Shown here: piece after piece, positions 1 to 11,703 of the stretch | Position numbering within the stretch: position 1 is the first letter of the stretch | How the letters are laid out: every line of letters starts with the position of its first letter | Assembly (NCBI GenBank): GCA_032690845.1 | Contig: CM064417.1 | Location: 23,352,808 to 23,416,807, forward strand | DNA length: 64,000 bases | Source: Eleusine coracana subsp. coracana | Lineage: Eukaryota; Streptophyta; Magnoliopsida; Poales; Poaceae | Direction: 5' to 3' | Notes under the pieces: generated by a model | The model's database searches: none | What the model was told of the DNA's origin: nothing | What the model saw: the letters and a program-made list of their open reading frames with translations, nothing else | Position numbers and translations under genes: made by a program

Positions 1-488
1 ATGAAGTTGGCTTTTTCAGGGTGATACTACACATCCAAGACATAGTCCTTTATCAACTCCAGCTATCTCCTTTGTCTCAGGTTCAGCTATGGTTTGGTGA
101 AAATGTACTTCAGACCCTTGTGATCCGTATAAATTTTGCACTTATTACCAATCAGGTAATGTCTCCATATCTTTAGCGCATGCACTACAGCTGCCAATTC
201 TAGGTCGTGTGTCATATAATTCTTCTCATGAGTTTTTAATTGTCTAGATGCGTAGGCAACGACTCGGTACTCTTGCATTAGCACACATCTGAATCCATTT
301 CAGGATGCGTTGTTGTATACTACAAAGTCCTTATGTATGTCTGGCAGGGTGAAAACTGGGGCTTCCATGAGCCTTCTCTTTAGTTCTTGGAAGCTATGCT
401 CACATTGAGGGTTCCATTGGAACTTCTTATCTTTCGAAGTTAGTTCATAGGCCTCACAATCTTTGAAAATTCCTCAATGATCTCCGGT
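1..488 (-). pseudogene. Ty3/gypsy pol: RT C-terminal part and RNase H (left half of split element)
   Basis: Read on the minus strand, the segment starts at the CACTA junction with residues typical of the end of a gypsy RT (EEFSKI), continues through FQWNPQCEHSFQELKRRL, and reaches an RNase H domain containing AYASRQLKTHEKNY, HDLELAAVVHALKIWRHYL and YTDHKGLKYIF. The conserved RNase H order (SRQL..HE.NY..HDLEL..V..LK.WRHYL..TDH..L) is that of Ty3/gypsy pol. There are frameshifts or stops near 440 and 305 (an in-frame TGA after the NNAS residues), so it is not functional. The rest of pol (integrase) and the 3' LTR lie beyond the left edge. The remaining 5' part of the same element resumes at 51226. 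Identity as Ty3/gypsy is secure; the RIRE3-like subfamily is inferred from the extra ORF upstream of gag and the long LTR on the other side. Confidence 0.9.
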
Positions 489-502
489 CACTACAAGGCT
501 TT
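489..502 (+). repeat. CACTA left terminal inverted repeat
   Basis: The sequence is CACTACAAGGCTTT. It matches the reverse complement of 51209-51222 except for one C/T difference at position 11. CACTA is the diagnostic terminal motif of the superfamily. Confidence 0.88.
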
Positions 503-1260
503 CGGTGTTTTGCAATGCAGTGAAAACATTGCAATAGGGGTATATTCGTTGCAATATTACATGTCGCAATGACTTTGGGTCATTGGGAGGCGTCACAATT
601 GCAGCTGATGCGATAGCATATTGCATCGCTTTTTTTAGCATTGCGGTAGCTATGGCGTGTTGCAACGACTTGTGGCGTTGCGTGTAGATGATATGGCAAT
701 GACGATTGCGTTGCAGTAAAGCAGATTCGCAACTACGTTCCATCATTGCTATAATGGCTATTGCATCAATGGAGCCTTGTTGCAAATACGCAATATTGCA
801 ATGTCTATAGCGATACCCGCAATTGCCACGCAGGTGCTCATCGCGATATGTGACCTCTCGTCACGTTATGTGATCCCGTACTGCAACCATCTGATCCTCA
901 TTGCTATACATTCCGCTGCAATTGCAATGCATCATGCCATTGCTATACGCTCAACAGCAATCACGATGACAAACATGTCGTTGCTATATGCTCAATTGCA
1001 ATCACAACGACGTACCTGCCGTTGCTATATGTGCAAAGGGAATCACGACGACAGCTGTCATTGCAACAGGTTTAATTGGTATCACATCAGAAAAATAGCC
1101 ACTGCTATATACAGAGAGGGTATCGCATCAAAATACTAGATGCTGCTATACATATAGAGTGTATCGCATCGAAATATCAGTCATGGCAATCTGCATTTAG
1201 TGTATTGCATCAAAATATCAGTCGTCACAATTTGTATTTAGGTATTGCAATGAAATAAAG
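489..1260. repeat. CACTA left subterminal repeat region
   Basis: This is a non-coding array of short degenerate motifs built on TTGCAA, GTTGCTATATG, GCAATCAC and ACGAC, in both orientations. A unit of roughly 43 bp is clearest between about 935 and 1060: CGTTGCTATATG, then a CAA..GAATCAC stretch, then GACG. Short arrays like this are where the element-encoded TNPA/TNP1-type protein binds in En/Spm. Similar motifs recur in 50640-51222. Predicted ORFs across this stretch are artefacts of the repeat. Confidence 0.7.
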
Positions 1261-1386
1261 AGCATACATCAATTCAATAGTATTGTTATGTACATCAATA
1301 TAATATTATTGTTACATCCATCAATCCAATATTCACTCATACGGCCCATTCAAAACAAGAAGTCCAATTGTATCCTTAGAAATTTG

Positions 1387-1482
1387 TGCATTCCAAAATA
1401 ATAACAATAAAGGGAGAATGAAGGTTTCTTCGCAGAGCATTCCAAAATAATAACAATAAAGGGAGAATGAAGGTTGCTTCGC
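1387..1482. repeat. Tandem duplication, about 50-bp unit, two copies
   Basis: The unit beginning GCATTCCAAAATAATAACAA and ending in CTTCGCA occurs twice in direct succession with about one mismatch. It lies between the subterminal region and the 3' end of the TNP1-like gene. The rest of 1260-1830 shows no coding signal. Confidence 0.8.
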
Positions 1483-2929
1483 ACCTAGGTACTAAGCAAT
1501 CCTGAACCTTATATATCGCCCCGCCAAAGCTTAAATGTTGTCCTGCCAAAATAAAGGAAACATATAAGGTTTCTAGTGAGATGAGAATTACAGCTGGTAG
1601 AGCTATATATAAATGCATTGATAAAAAATAACGCCAGTATGAATGAAGGTAACTTTCTAGTCCCTACATGCTATTTCCTTTTGGCTGCTGCTCGCGTTCT
1701 AGACTGAGCTACCAGCGATCCGGAAGAAATATAACTTCTTGATGACTCATGATCACGATATTCATTCGCCAAATTCTTTGTTTGGGATTAGGTCAAACAT
1801 TTTCTTTGTGTATTGTGATAATGCTTCTTGGCTCAATCTGCTATAAAGATGTGGAACATTGTTAGCTATAATCCAAACACAACATCATCATGATTGCCAT
1901 GCTTGTTGAAAACCATTACCTGCTCCAGCTTGGGTATTCGAACACTATTATGCACTTGTGTTGCATGAATGTTGTCCTCAGTGTTCCTAGCTTCGTGCTC
2001 CGTTGTATTGCTGGTTACATTGATCGTCCCTTCATTGGTCTCCTCTGCAATGATCCCTTCACTGTTCACTACTGCAATGTTGGTTTCATTTGTCTCTACT
2101 GCAATGTTGCCTTCAGCGCTTCCAGTGTTTGTAGCTACAATGCTCTCTGGTACATTGTTGGTTTGGGGGGTAGTAGCCTGCAAATTACAAAACAGGGCAC
2201 AAATTATCTAATACAACAAATTTTAGGTGCATTATGAATCTTTAATTGGCAACAAATTGGCAGTGGCGGGGCTAGGCCCAAGCTCTAGGTTGAATGCTAT
2301 CGGGCTAGTTTGGGTGGGCCAAAGAAGGGGAAAATGCCAAAAATAGATGCAAAAAAAAAACTATGTCATTTGAAAACCACTAGAACATTCCTGTAAAAAT
2401 AGGCGAAAATATGATCAGACTGTTGTATGCCTGAGAGTGTTACCTCTAGGTTGCGGTTTCGTGCCATCATTGTTTGAAACTCTTGCATCAATGATTCTCA
2501 AACTGAGGCTATGAGTTCTTGCTATGCTACTTCCTTATTGGCAGCTTGCTTTGCAAGAAGCTCTTTTAGTTGCTGAAGCTCATGCATTTGTTCTTGGACT
2601 CTCTTCTGAAGCAGTTGCTTTTTGTTTTTATTCCACATGTAACCTTGACCATGTAACCTTGCTTGACTTGGCGCCGGTTGTTTCCCTATACGTTTGCTGG
2701 AGAACAAGGCCCTCTTTACCAGATGCAGATGTGTCACTTCTTGCTTCGTTTGGACTCAATTCAGATGATTCAGTCATATGCAATCTCCTGGCTGCATTGG
2801 TGTGAGGAAAAGAAACAAATGTATGCGATCAATGTATGCACTATTGTGACAAAAAGAAAACTAGATCACAAAGTTTATAGCACTCACATAAATACTTTCA
2901 GACATTTGATTTGACCATTGACCAATTTC

Positions 2930-3690
2930 TATATCTCTCTACAAATGCAAGTGCACACATCACTAATATATCAGGCTAATGTGTTACAAGTAGAGAACAA
3001 CCATGACAATGTTTACCATTTCACAACTACACTGAGAGAAAGGCTTCAAACCCATCACAAGCATGGTTTTCATTTCTTGATGATTTGGAGAGTTCTGGCT
3101 GCTGATCTTCTATGGAAAGTTAACAATTAATGTCAGAAAACTCAAATTACCACTGCAAAAAAGAGAAGGTCAGAACTTTCCAATAGTTCAATATGTAGAT
3201 GATACACTCCTAATAATGGAAGCATATTAGCAGTGGCAACTTCTAAATGATCAGGTTAATGGCGTTGAGCTTATAGCCTCTCTTGATGTTTGGAAACATA
3301 TGGGACAAAAGTAAGAAATACTCTGCCTCAAAAGTATATGAGCGACTAATAGGTCATATCCCGGTGCATCCTGTTTTTAGGTGGATGTGGCTTTGTTCTT
3401 GTCAGCCAAAGCACAAGATTTTCTTCTAGTTATTGTTGCAGGACAAACTGAACACTGAAAATATGTTGTGAAGAAGAAACATGCAACTGGATTCCTACAC
3501 CTGCGACATGTGTATTGTGCAGAGAGAAGAAACACTCAAGCACTTATTCATAAGATGCAGTTTGGGAATCAAGACATTAGCAACACACAATGATTCTCTC
3601 CTCATAATGCAAGCTTCCCAAGACGATATCAAAATTGCCCTACTACACACATTTGCTGAATCAACAGGCTTTAGAGAGTAATAAATCACA
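2930..3690 (+). pseudogene. LINE (non-LTR retrotransposon) RT/zf-RVT fragment
   Basis: A plus-strand segment contains FPIVQYVDDTLLIMEA near 3175-3225, the YxDD box of a non-LTR reverse transcriptase. Further on it has QPKHKIFF and LLLQDKLNT at about 3400-3450, then MQLDSYTCDMCIVQREETLK and HLFIRC (3481-3570). That last part matches the zinc-binding RVT domain at the C-terminus of plant LINEs, with its C-x2-C spacing. Stops and frameshifts separate the blocks, and the RT palm is mostly deleted. It lies in the opposite orientation inside an intron or gap of the TNP1-like gene. No poly-A tail was identified. Class assignment is solid; the exact ends are not. Confidence 0.75.
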
Positions 3691-4466
3691 ACAAATCAAT
3701 CATAATACCAATAAATGTCAGCAATGACAGAATGGAGGTCCTAGCTGACACAGTTGGGAGTAATGTGGAAAATTTGCCATTCACATATTTATGATTGCCA
3801 CTAGTTACCACAAAACCAAGATCAGATGATTTCATCCCACTCGTCCAAACAATTGAGAAAAGACTCACAAGTTACCTTGGAGCACTTGGACTACAAGAAA
3901 TGAATATTGTGTTACCTTGAACTTTGAAGTTCCAAAGTACTTGATTAATTTGTGCCACTCTACAATGTCTAGGTCTTTAGGCTTATGCTTCATTCTGGCA
4001 CCATAACTCTTCTATGCTTTATATGTTGCACTAAAAGTGGCTCTCCATCCTTTGTTGCGCTATTGCGCAATCTTCAATATCTTTTCCTTGGCATCATCAA
4101 TGTGATCAATGTCCCATAAATCCTATTGTAAGCCACACATGTTAATATATTGTCAACAACAGAAAAATGGTTTACAAGGAAATTAACATACCATAATGCT
4201 TTCTGCAATGGAATTCTTGACTACTTCACTTACATCTTTCCACTGTCCAACTCCAATTAGTGGAGTCCTTAACCTTGTAACTGTAACCACGGGATCCACA
4301 AATATACGTCTATTTTCTCCATAGGGACCACCGAGATTTGGCAAAAATCAACTTTTAGTTTATCACCAGCATGAGACTTCATTGTCTTGTTTAATCCCAT
4401 TATACCTTTCATAGCACCACGACCGACAATCTTGCCATTTCCTAATAATCATAAAACAAATGGCTA

Positions 4467-4468
<2 letters not shown>

Positions 4469-4542
<74 letters not shown>
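4469..4542. repeat. Compound microsatellite (TA)n(GA)n
   Basis: About 45 bp of AT dinucleotides (4469-4513) run straight into about 28 bp of AG dinucleotides. It gives spurious Tyr-Ile and Arg-Glu ORFs. Confidence 0.97.
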
Positions 4543-4544
<2 letters not shown>

Positions 4545-4896
4545 TCCATTCTATTCCCAGGTTTAGTTACTCCCACGCTCAAAAATCCACCTTCGGTATA
4601 TGTTCATACTCATTTATCATTTGGAGTATGTACTCATACTTAAAACAAGATTTTTGAGAGTGATAACCATTAAAATTTTTGAATGGTCTTCTAGTTATAA
4701 GCATATGAACATATATCATATTTACTGTTATATAAAAGTAAGTATGTCCCCATACTTCATGTATCCCAATAAAAAAAAAGTGAGTATGTCCACATACCAT
4801 CTAGTATGACTACATACTTAATTTAAAAATCTTGAATAAGACAAATGATCAAAGTTGACTAAAACAGTCAATGGCGATAACAATTTAAGAACGGAG

Positions 4897-4897
<1 letters not shown>

Positions 4898-4957
<60 letters not shown>
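4898..4957. repeat. (TA)n microsatellite, left flank of Micron-like insertion
   Basis: Uninterrupted AT dinucleotide run of about 60 bp, ending directly at the Micron-like segment. Confidence 0.97.
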
Positions 4958-4959
<2 letters not shown>

Positions 4960-5322
4960 CACCTAGGGTGTAGAATAGTTATTCTATACCCTAGATCTGA
5001 ATCCATGTATTTAGTGTGCAAACTAGTGTGTAAGGGGTTGGGCCCTTAGAATCCAACATATTCTCCTTTGGTGATAGAAATCTACGACAAACCTGAGAAT
5101 TTAGTGTGCCAACTAGTTAGAGAATTTAGTGTGCCAACTAGTTGGAGAATTTAGTGTGCCAAGCATTTGTAGAATTTAGTGTGCCATGTTGTTGGAGAAT
5201 TTAGTCTGCCAAGCATTTGTAGAATTTAGTGTGTCAAGCATTTGTAGAATTTAGTGTGCCAAGCAGTTGGAGAATTTAGTGTGCAGGGTGCACTAGGTTG
5301 GTGCGGGTGTAGAATAGCGCTT
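4958..5322. mobile_element. Micron-like element inserted in a (TA)n microsatellite
   Basis: About 365 bp of unique sequence is bracketed on both sides by long (TA)n tracts, the arrangement described for the rice microsatellite-targeting element Micron. Near the left edge there is a near-perfect palindrome (AGGGTGTAGAATAG followed by its complement). Near the right edge GGGTGTAGAATAG recurs in the same orientation. There is no protein coding. The interior is mostly a 25-27 bp tandem repeat. The assignment rests on architecture and size, not on a sequence match. Confidence 0.55.
5090..5288. repeat. Tandem repeat of GAATTTAGTGTGCCAA units
   Basis: About eight copies of a 25-27 bp unit, AGAATTTAGTGTGCCAA followed by a variable CTAGTTGG or GCATTTGT part, lie head to tail inside the Micron-like element. 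Confidence 0.92.
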
Positions 5323-5470
<148 letters not shown>

Positions 5471-6100
5471 CCTAGAATCCACTTCTCCCCCATACTACTA
5501 GCAAAAGAGAAAATGTAAAGACTACCATTAAAGCAGCCCAAGCGAGACTTACTATATCCATGTAAATTATGTCTCCTATTTCTATGAAGGAATTATTCTA
5601 CTGTTGATCAGTAATCATAGTGGAATTAAGGGTACAAAGTCAAAATTCGGCTCTAAGACTATGGATGAATCAGTTAAAGGAATTTACTCCTATCAAATTC
5701 TTATATAATTTCTGGTAGAATTGGAGAGCATTAAGTATAAATATGATACATATACCTTTTCCTTAAGAAAGAAAGTGTGTGAGAATGTTCTGAATAGAAG
5801 ACGTAGGAATATAGAGATTTTTTCTTCCTTTTGTTCCTTTTTTATAAGCAAAGGACGTCAGAATATACCATAAAATTAGGATAGATAAATATTTATTGGG
5901 TACCTACTTTACCCATGTTTATTTTTGACCTAAACCCTACTGCCCCACTTTCTCTCTTTCTATGAAAGAGTCAGGAGACCTGAGTTGGCCATTCTGATGA
6001 TCCTGATGCGCTGCAACCAGTGCCCTCACCATCTACTTCTATAGGCTCACTATAATGTTTATAACACACTTGGCAAATATTGATGTCTTAGTAAAAAAAC
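5471..6100. other. Non-coding interval within the TNP1-like gene
   Basis: AT-rich sequence without recognisable coding, repeat or MITE ends. It probably represents intron of the TNP1-like gene together with sequence that came with the Micron-like insertion. Confidence 0.5.
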
Positions 6101-7136
6101 ATGTTTATAGAACAAGAAGTCCGAATGAGAAAAGAGTAACTTATTTCTCTCAGGAGGCCTTTCTCCCTTAGCCATGTAGTGTATGCTGGAATTGAGACAT
6201 CCCTGCCTACATCGCACAGACCTGCAAGATACCAACAATAGGACTATGTAAAATACGAGAAAAAAATATAGTTTACATATGGTTTGTGAAGTATAAAGAG
6301 AACATGTATACCTGTATCAGATTTTTGCTCCTGAAGCCAATCTTTGTAAGCATCAACATTCTCGTCACCAATACTATCATCATCATCATCATCATCATCG
6401 TCATAATCAGACTCGGACTCCCTCACTCGTTTAAGGGGTGTAATGCTGACGTCTCGATTATTTGCTTGATTACATGTTGTCAATAACAGCCTGACTTTCT
6501 TCTCAACAGCCATGCAATCAACCATCTGTTCCACATCATCGTGCAAATCGAAGCCTCAACAGTTGCTGAGCAATTTCTAGTTCTCTTCTTGTAGTACATG
6601 TAGTCCAGCATTCTATAACGAAGTTATTGTTCGATTGATGCCAAGGCTTGAAATGTCAATTCATCTTTGCCCATAGTTGTCTCAATGGTTTGATGTTCCT
6701 TGTTTCTTCCATGCCATTCGATTACTACAGTGCAACTTTCACCAGTTAATGGGGGGGGGGGCGCATGTGTACATAAATAGTGTCAAAACTAGGGGCATCT
6801 TGACATCTAAGCTGTTGTATACGGCCCTATTTGGATCCTCTACTAGCCTAAACATTTGCCAACTAAATTTTATTAGCAGGTGCATGTTTGTATCCATGAC
6901 TAAAGTCATTGGCTAAAAAAAATGAAGACATGTCTGTCGTGTATTAACTAACTAAAAAGTGAACATATGTGTGGGTTCAAGGAAAATATTACATGTAAGG
7001 AGGAGTACTAGCATGTAATAAACCTCAATGCAAGTTAGTCACCGCTCGCATGATGGATCAATGTGATCTTCTTCACCGCCTCGCTGTTGACTCGTGGTTG
7101 CGCCATCATCGTCGGATAGATTGTTGGAGATAGTCA

Positions 7137-7735
7137 TGGTTGAATAAGTCACACGGTTAGTGCTCAGAGCAACGCCGCGCAGCAACCAGTCGTCTCTCCT
7201 TGTTCGCCTCGAACAGATTACGCAAAAAGGTAGCAGCAGATGTGAGTTTTCTCCTTTTGAGATGCCGCTGTGAGTTTTGGGTAGGTGGGGGCCAAACCAC
7301 ATTAATTTGAAAGGGTTGAGTTGAATTAGGTGGGCTCACGAAAAAATTCACCCATGCGTGCCAAAAATTTGGAGGGGAACGTTCCATCTAGTAAGAAAAA
7401 CTCGAACCTTGCTATGTTTCAGTCGTTTGGAAAGTTAAGGAACCTTTCAAGCAGCACTAATAACCATTTGAGATTAGTAAAAACTTGTTTGACGCTAATA
7501 ACCACTTAAACCTTTGAAGCAATGCTAACAATGTGATTGAAAGCAACCGATTAGTTTTGAATTTTTTGGCATTGTTTTGAATCACTTGGAAACAAAAGTA
7601 AACATGGGCGAAGCTACCTTGTAGCTAGTGGGTGCAAATGCACCCACAACAAAATGAAAAATTAGTTGTAATCCTATATTTTCCACCATATTAGCACCCA
7701 AGAAAACACTAAAAAACAGCAGCTAGCTAGTTACT
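7137..7735. other. Non-coding interval upstream of the TNP1-like gene
   Basis: Between the possible first exon of the TNP1-like gene and the next MITE I see no convincing coding. The stretch at 7140-7390 could be its 5' leader (GC-rich, ORF-open but unmatched). The rest is AT-rich with no clear repeat. Confidence 0.4.
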
Positions 7736-7869
7736 AGGGCCAGTATATTTCAGCTTATAATCCACCCAGGTTATATATTGTAGAGTGAAACAAACAGGCA
7801 GAATATATAATACAGCATCTAGAATCCAGGTTATATGATAAGACCATGAAACAAACTGGCCTAGCTAGT
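7736..7869. repeat. Small MITE with GGCCAGT...ACTGGCC ends
   Basis: The left end reads GGGCCAGTATATTTCAGCTT and the right end reads GAAACAAACTGGCC, an imperfect inverted pair about 130 bp apart. There is no coding. Class is uncertain (hAT-like or PIF-like). Confidence 0.5.
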
Positions 7870-8187
7870 AGCAACCCCTTAATTTTGCACCAGCTAGGTA
7901 GAGCTAGCAGTCAAATATGTAAAAACACCAATCCTGACCCAAACATACATCGGCGACGAGGGGATGATGATCAAAACACATAATACATTCACAAAATAAC
8001 GCAGTTCATCTAGTTCAACCATGAGGATAATAAAACACGATCAGAAGTGTTCAACACAAATATACTAGTGCAAAGAAAGAAAAAAAAAGCGACAACGACA
8101 ATGAAACTTGAAACTAGCTAGACGACGAGGACGAGGGGATGACGAGCATCCAGAGAGGCGAGCGACGATGACAACGAGGAGGGGACT

Positions 8188-9127
8188 CATCAGTCCACAT
8201 GAGCAATCTTGTGGTGCAGTTCGACGGCGACGGGCCTCCCCGTGTTGTCGGGGTTGCTAATGAATCGGGACGCGTGCATGACGATCTCCATCTTGGAGCC
8301 GTACTCCTGGTCGTCGATGCAGACCGGGCACCGGTACCAGTAATTGTTGTAGGGGGTGCACCGGTAAGGAAAGCGCAAGCCGGCGGTGAAGGGGGGCGCT
8401 TCATCACTGTTGTCGGCGGTGGTGGTGTCGTCATCGCTGACGGTCACCATGACGACCTCCGCGGTGGCGCCTCCTCCTCTGCCTCTGCCAGGACGACCAC
8501 CTCCTCCTCCTTCGCTATCGCCGGGACAACCACCTCCTCCTCCTCTGCCGCCGCCGGGATGACCTCCTCCTGCTCTGCTGCCGCCGAGATGACCTCCTCC
8601 TCCTCCTCCTTCGCCACCGCCAGGACGACCTCCTCCTCCTCCTTCACTACTATCGGCACGACCTCCTCCTCATCTGCCACCATCGGGACGACATCCTTCT
8701 CCTGCTTCACTGCCGCCGGGACGACCACCACCTCCTCCTCCTCCTTCACTGCCGCCAAGATGACCAGGGCCATAGTGCCGTGGACGCACTTCGGCGATGG
8801 CGAGCGCGACTCGCCACGGCAAGCTCAAGCCACGGAAGAAGACGAACCATCGGTCTGTAAAGAGTCGATAAATAATGAAAAATCCCCATTCCATAAATCA
8901 CAATATAATGACTTGATAACTAAATTGAAGCACAAATAGTATCGATATTGGCCTAAAACGGTCAAGAACTATCAAGAATTGTAGAGACATTGAGACCACA
9001 AAAAAAAACCTAACCTGTAAAATTGTACAGAAATCACGGAATATGGGCAGGAAAATACCACGAATGCTAGGAGGAGAGGGGTGTTGCGGTTGCCAGCGGC
9101 CTCACTCGAGTCCCTCGTGGGCGCCAT
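8188..9127 (-). pseudogene. Captured acidic Cys-motif protein gene, copy 1
   Basis: Exon 1 begins at ATG 9127 (MAPTRDSSEAAGNRN). Exon 2 begins near 8854 after an intact TTTACAG acceptor. Exon 2 has a Ser-rich start, a long Glu/Val region from GAGGAG-type repeats (8470-8770), an acidic DDDTTT stretch, then YRCPVC and VMHASRFISNP, ending HHKIAHVD. Copy 2 carries an Arg codon (CGA) where this copy has TGA in exon 2, so it is prematurely stopped. The Glu-rich region and the C-terminal part are also in different frames. I do not recognise the family. The CPVC pair with downstream His residues suggests a zinc-binding fold, but this is weak. The expanded GAG repeat produces a mirror Ser-rich ORF on the plus strand (8199-8939) that I regard as spurious. 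Confidence 0.5.
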
Positions 9128-9429
9128 GGCAGTTGAGCGTGTCGAGCGGTGAGAGCGAGGGTTTGAGCGCGGTGGCGAAGAAGATGAAGTGGGAGAGTGG
9201 AGTGATGGCGGAAACAGAAGTGCACCCCGGATATGGGCGTGAGGTCGAGAGGCGCCTTTTCTCATACTAGCATGCTTGATGTCTGATATACTAACACATT
9301 GAAACATAGGACCACGTAAACTCAGGCCCACCTAACATTGAATCTGTTATAACTTCAGCATATGTCGTAAAAAATGGAAGGCAGAAAGTTTTTCTTGTTT
9401 TTAGTCGAGAAAACAGAATGTTGGAATGG

Positions 9430-10480
9430 ATAGAGATCAACATATTTTTCTCATCATTACCTTTCCTATTTCTCTCTAAAAATCAAGGGATGTGATTGAA
9501 TTGAAGTCTTACCCCTTATTAGGTGGTGATAGAGATACAGTAACAGCATCTCCAATAGAGCCCCATAAACTCTCCCTAAATCCAATTAATGGGGTTTAAT
9601 CTAAAAAACCATCTCCAACGTCTCCCCAAAACAACTCACATATTTATTCTCTCCCTAAATTCTCCTCATTTTTAGCTGGAAACAAGAGGGAGAACTATTA
9701 GAGCAGACAAGAAAACTTCTCCCTAATAATTTTTGGGTGCTCCTTGTATTTAAGGGAATTAATGTTGTTCTGGTCCTAGATGCTGGTGTGGCCCAGTCAA
9801 AAGTTTTCATGAACTATTTTTAGGGAGAACTATTAGAGGAGACAAGAAAACATCTCCCAAGCTACAAATGAGGAGAATTTAGGGAGAGAATAAATTTATG
9901 AGTTGTTTTGGGGAGTTGTTGGAGATGGTTTTTTATATTAAACCCCAATAATTTAATTTAAGGAGAGTTTATGGGACTCTCTCTTGGAGATCCTCTAATT
10001 AACAGGGCCCAATCTAACATCAAATCAAGAGGATAGGTCATATATCTCTACTTTGGAAAGTGCTTATATAAAAGAGCTCCGGGATCGACATCGATATTGT
10101 GCATTAGAACTCAGAATGTGTGTTTGCTCATATCATCTCACAAAACACGATCGTACATATATGGAGGGCTTCATAACAACTCTTCTTAAAAAAAACAAAT
10201 GTGCAACTTGCTTCCAAATGGATTGTCTCGGCCCCTGCGCATGCAGGTGGCTCATCACGACATAGCTCTAAATTACGTTTTTCCTAATTAAAAGAACACA
10301 TAATCAGTATTTTTCTGAATTCAAATGTGCAAATTGCTTCCAATTGAATTTAAAGTAAGTTGTGTTTTGAGCTCATGGTTGTTTTGACTAGTATTCCATT
10401 TCAAGTACCACATCCATACAATATTTTGAAACTTTTTTTGAAGAATGCTTCCAACAATGTATGTTGGATGGAGGATATAT
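9430..10480. repeat. Segmental duplication, block A (partner 29670-30257)
   Basis: This interval matches 29670-30257 in the same order and orientation: the stretch around TTGAATTGAAGTCTTACC, the GGGATCGA..GATTGTGCATT stretch, AATTGCTTCCAATTGAATTT, and GAGCTCATGGTTGTTTTGA. Block A contains an extra foldback MITE that block B lacks. The match continues the copy 1 / copy 3 gene similarity, so the gene and its flank were duplicated together. Confidence 0.85.
9544..9995. repeat. Foldback MITE with AGCATCTCCAA ends
   Basis: The left arm (AGCATCTCCAATAGAGCCCC, then ATAAACTCTCC) is inverted at the right end. A second inverted block (CTCTCCCTAAATTCTCCTCAT) lies further in, so the arms are long. It is about 450 bp with no coding. 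The collinear position in block B (near 29779) reads straight through without it, marking an empty site. A relative lies at 33437-33806. Confidence 0.8.
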
Positions 10481-10494
10481 GACATAGTACTTCT

Positions 10495-10915
10495 AGTACA
10501 ATTAACCGTGATATGAACATCGCCAATTATAGGTTGCTGTAAAACTTGAACAAACACATTCTATATGCAGGGAGGCGTGTGGTCGTATAGACACTATATC
10601 TCATAGCCAAACACATCTTTATTGGTGAGCTATATAAACATATGTGACAAATAGTACCATAAGGCATTTCGTCTAAAGAGAAAAACAGAATCAAACTGGA
10701 CTGTCACGATTAAAGGTGAAATGAACATTGCCAATTACAGGTTGCTGTAAAACTTGAGCAAACACATTATATATGCAGGGAGGCGTGTATGGTTGGTATA
10801 GACACTATATCTCATAGCCAAACTCATCTTTATTAGTGAGCTATATAAACATGTGACAAATAGTACCATAAGGAGTTTGGTCGAAAGAGAACAAAATTAA
10901 ACTGGACTGTCACGA
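10495..10915. repeat. Tandem duplication, about 208-bp unit, two copies
   Basis: The block from GAACATCGCCAATTATAGGT through GGAGGCGTGT, CACTATATCTCATAGCCAAA and ACTGGACTGTCACGA is repeated directly from about 10708. A third partial copy (CTCATAGCCAAGCACATC) sits near 11278. Confidence 0.88.
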
Positions 10916-11008
10916 CGCAAATTGGGTCTATGTGATAGATAACAGTTTCATATGAATTCAGGAAAAAAAAGAATCAAGTGACTCGGACACCATATGAGGA
11001 TGCCCGCT

Positions 11009-11057
<49 letters not shown>

Positions 11058-11060
11058 TCA
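11009..11060. repeat. (CT)n microsatellite
   Basis: A run of CT dinucleotides with one TTTCT interruption. The flanks (GAGGATGCCC on the left, CAGCAxGACTGCT on the right) recur around a shorter CT-rich stretch at 31540-31720 in block B. Confidence 0.95.
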
Positions 11061-11532
11061 GCAGGACTGCTATTGCTGTGTGTGGGCCATGACTGCCCGC
11101 TAGCCCACTCGCCATCCATTGCCCTAGGCAGCCTTTATGGTCAACATGGCACTTGAGTGCCAAAGAATGCACCACGTGTTGTGATAGGAGGCAGACACGC
11201 TTCCGCCTAAAATGCCATGGCAGCTCTAGATGGTATCCACGTCGGCCAACATTCTCTCATGCGTGTAAATCCTTCTCTCATAGCCAAGCACATCTTTGTT
11301 AATTAGTGAGCTATAAACATGTGAAAAGGTGACCATGGCCATTCTCAATGCATGGTTTCATTTCATTATTTCCAAGATGCCATGTTATCTCATAGTTTTG
11401 AAATGGATGAATAAAACTAGATTTATCAATGCAAAGTTTCATTTCATGATTTTATATGTTAGTGTAGCATTTAAATGTTCCATGTAAATGACCAGTGAGT
11501 GTTGTTAAATGAATAGAGATGGAACTCAAACA

Positions 11533-11703
11533 CTCTCAATGGAGTTTCATTTTAGTTTCAAAGTTTTGGTTATCGTGTGGAGTTTCATCCCAACGAAACC
11601 CATGTCTCCTCTCTTCTCATAATGTATATGCCACATCATCAGTTTTGTCTATGTGGCATGTTATTTATTGAGAATGAAACTCCTATGAAACTACCATTGA
11701 GAT
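11533..11703. repeat. MITE with TCTCAATGG ends
   Basis: The left end TCTCAATGGAGTTTCAT and right end GAAACTACCATTGAGA are inverted, about 170 bp apart, around a GCCACATCATCAG core. Related copies lie at 14767-14927 and, partially, at 12663-12790, defining a local family. Confidence 0.65.

Noticed and set aside
474..1258. Several ORFs rich in Ala, Ile and His near the left CACTA end
   Set aside because: They follow the subterminal repeat, start or end across the TIR and have low-complexity composition.
489..1260. Regularly spaced repeats suggestive of a CRISPR array
   Set aside because: Units are degenerate, occur in both orientations and lack uniform spacers; the setting is plant transposon DNA.
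6760..6920. Possible MITE beginning GGCCCTATTTGGATCC
   Set aside because: The left end looks MITE-like, but no matching right arm or target duplication was found nearby.
8199..8939. 246-codon Ser/Thr-rich ORF on the plus strand
   Set aside because: It is the complement of the Glu-rich repeat of the minus-strand gene copy 1; copy 2 supports the minus-strand frame, not this one.
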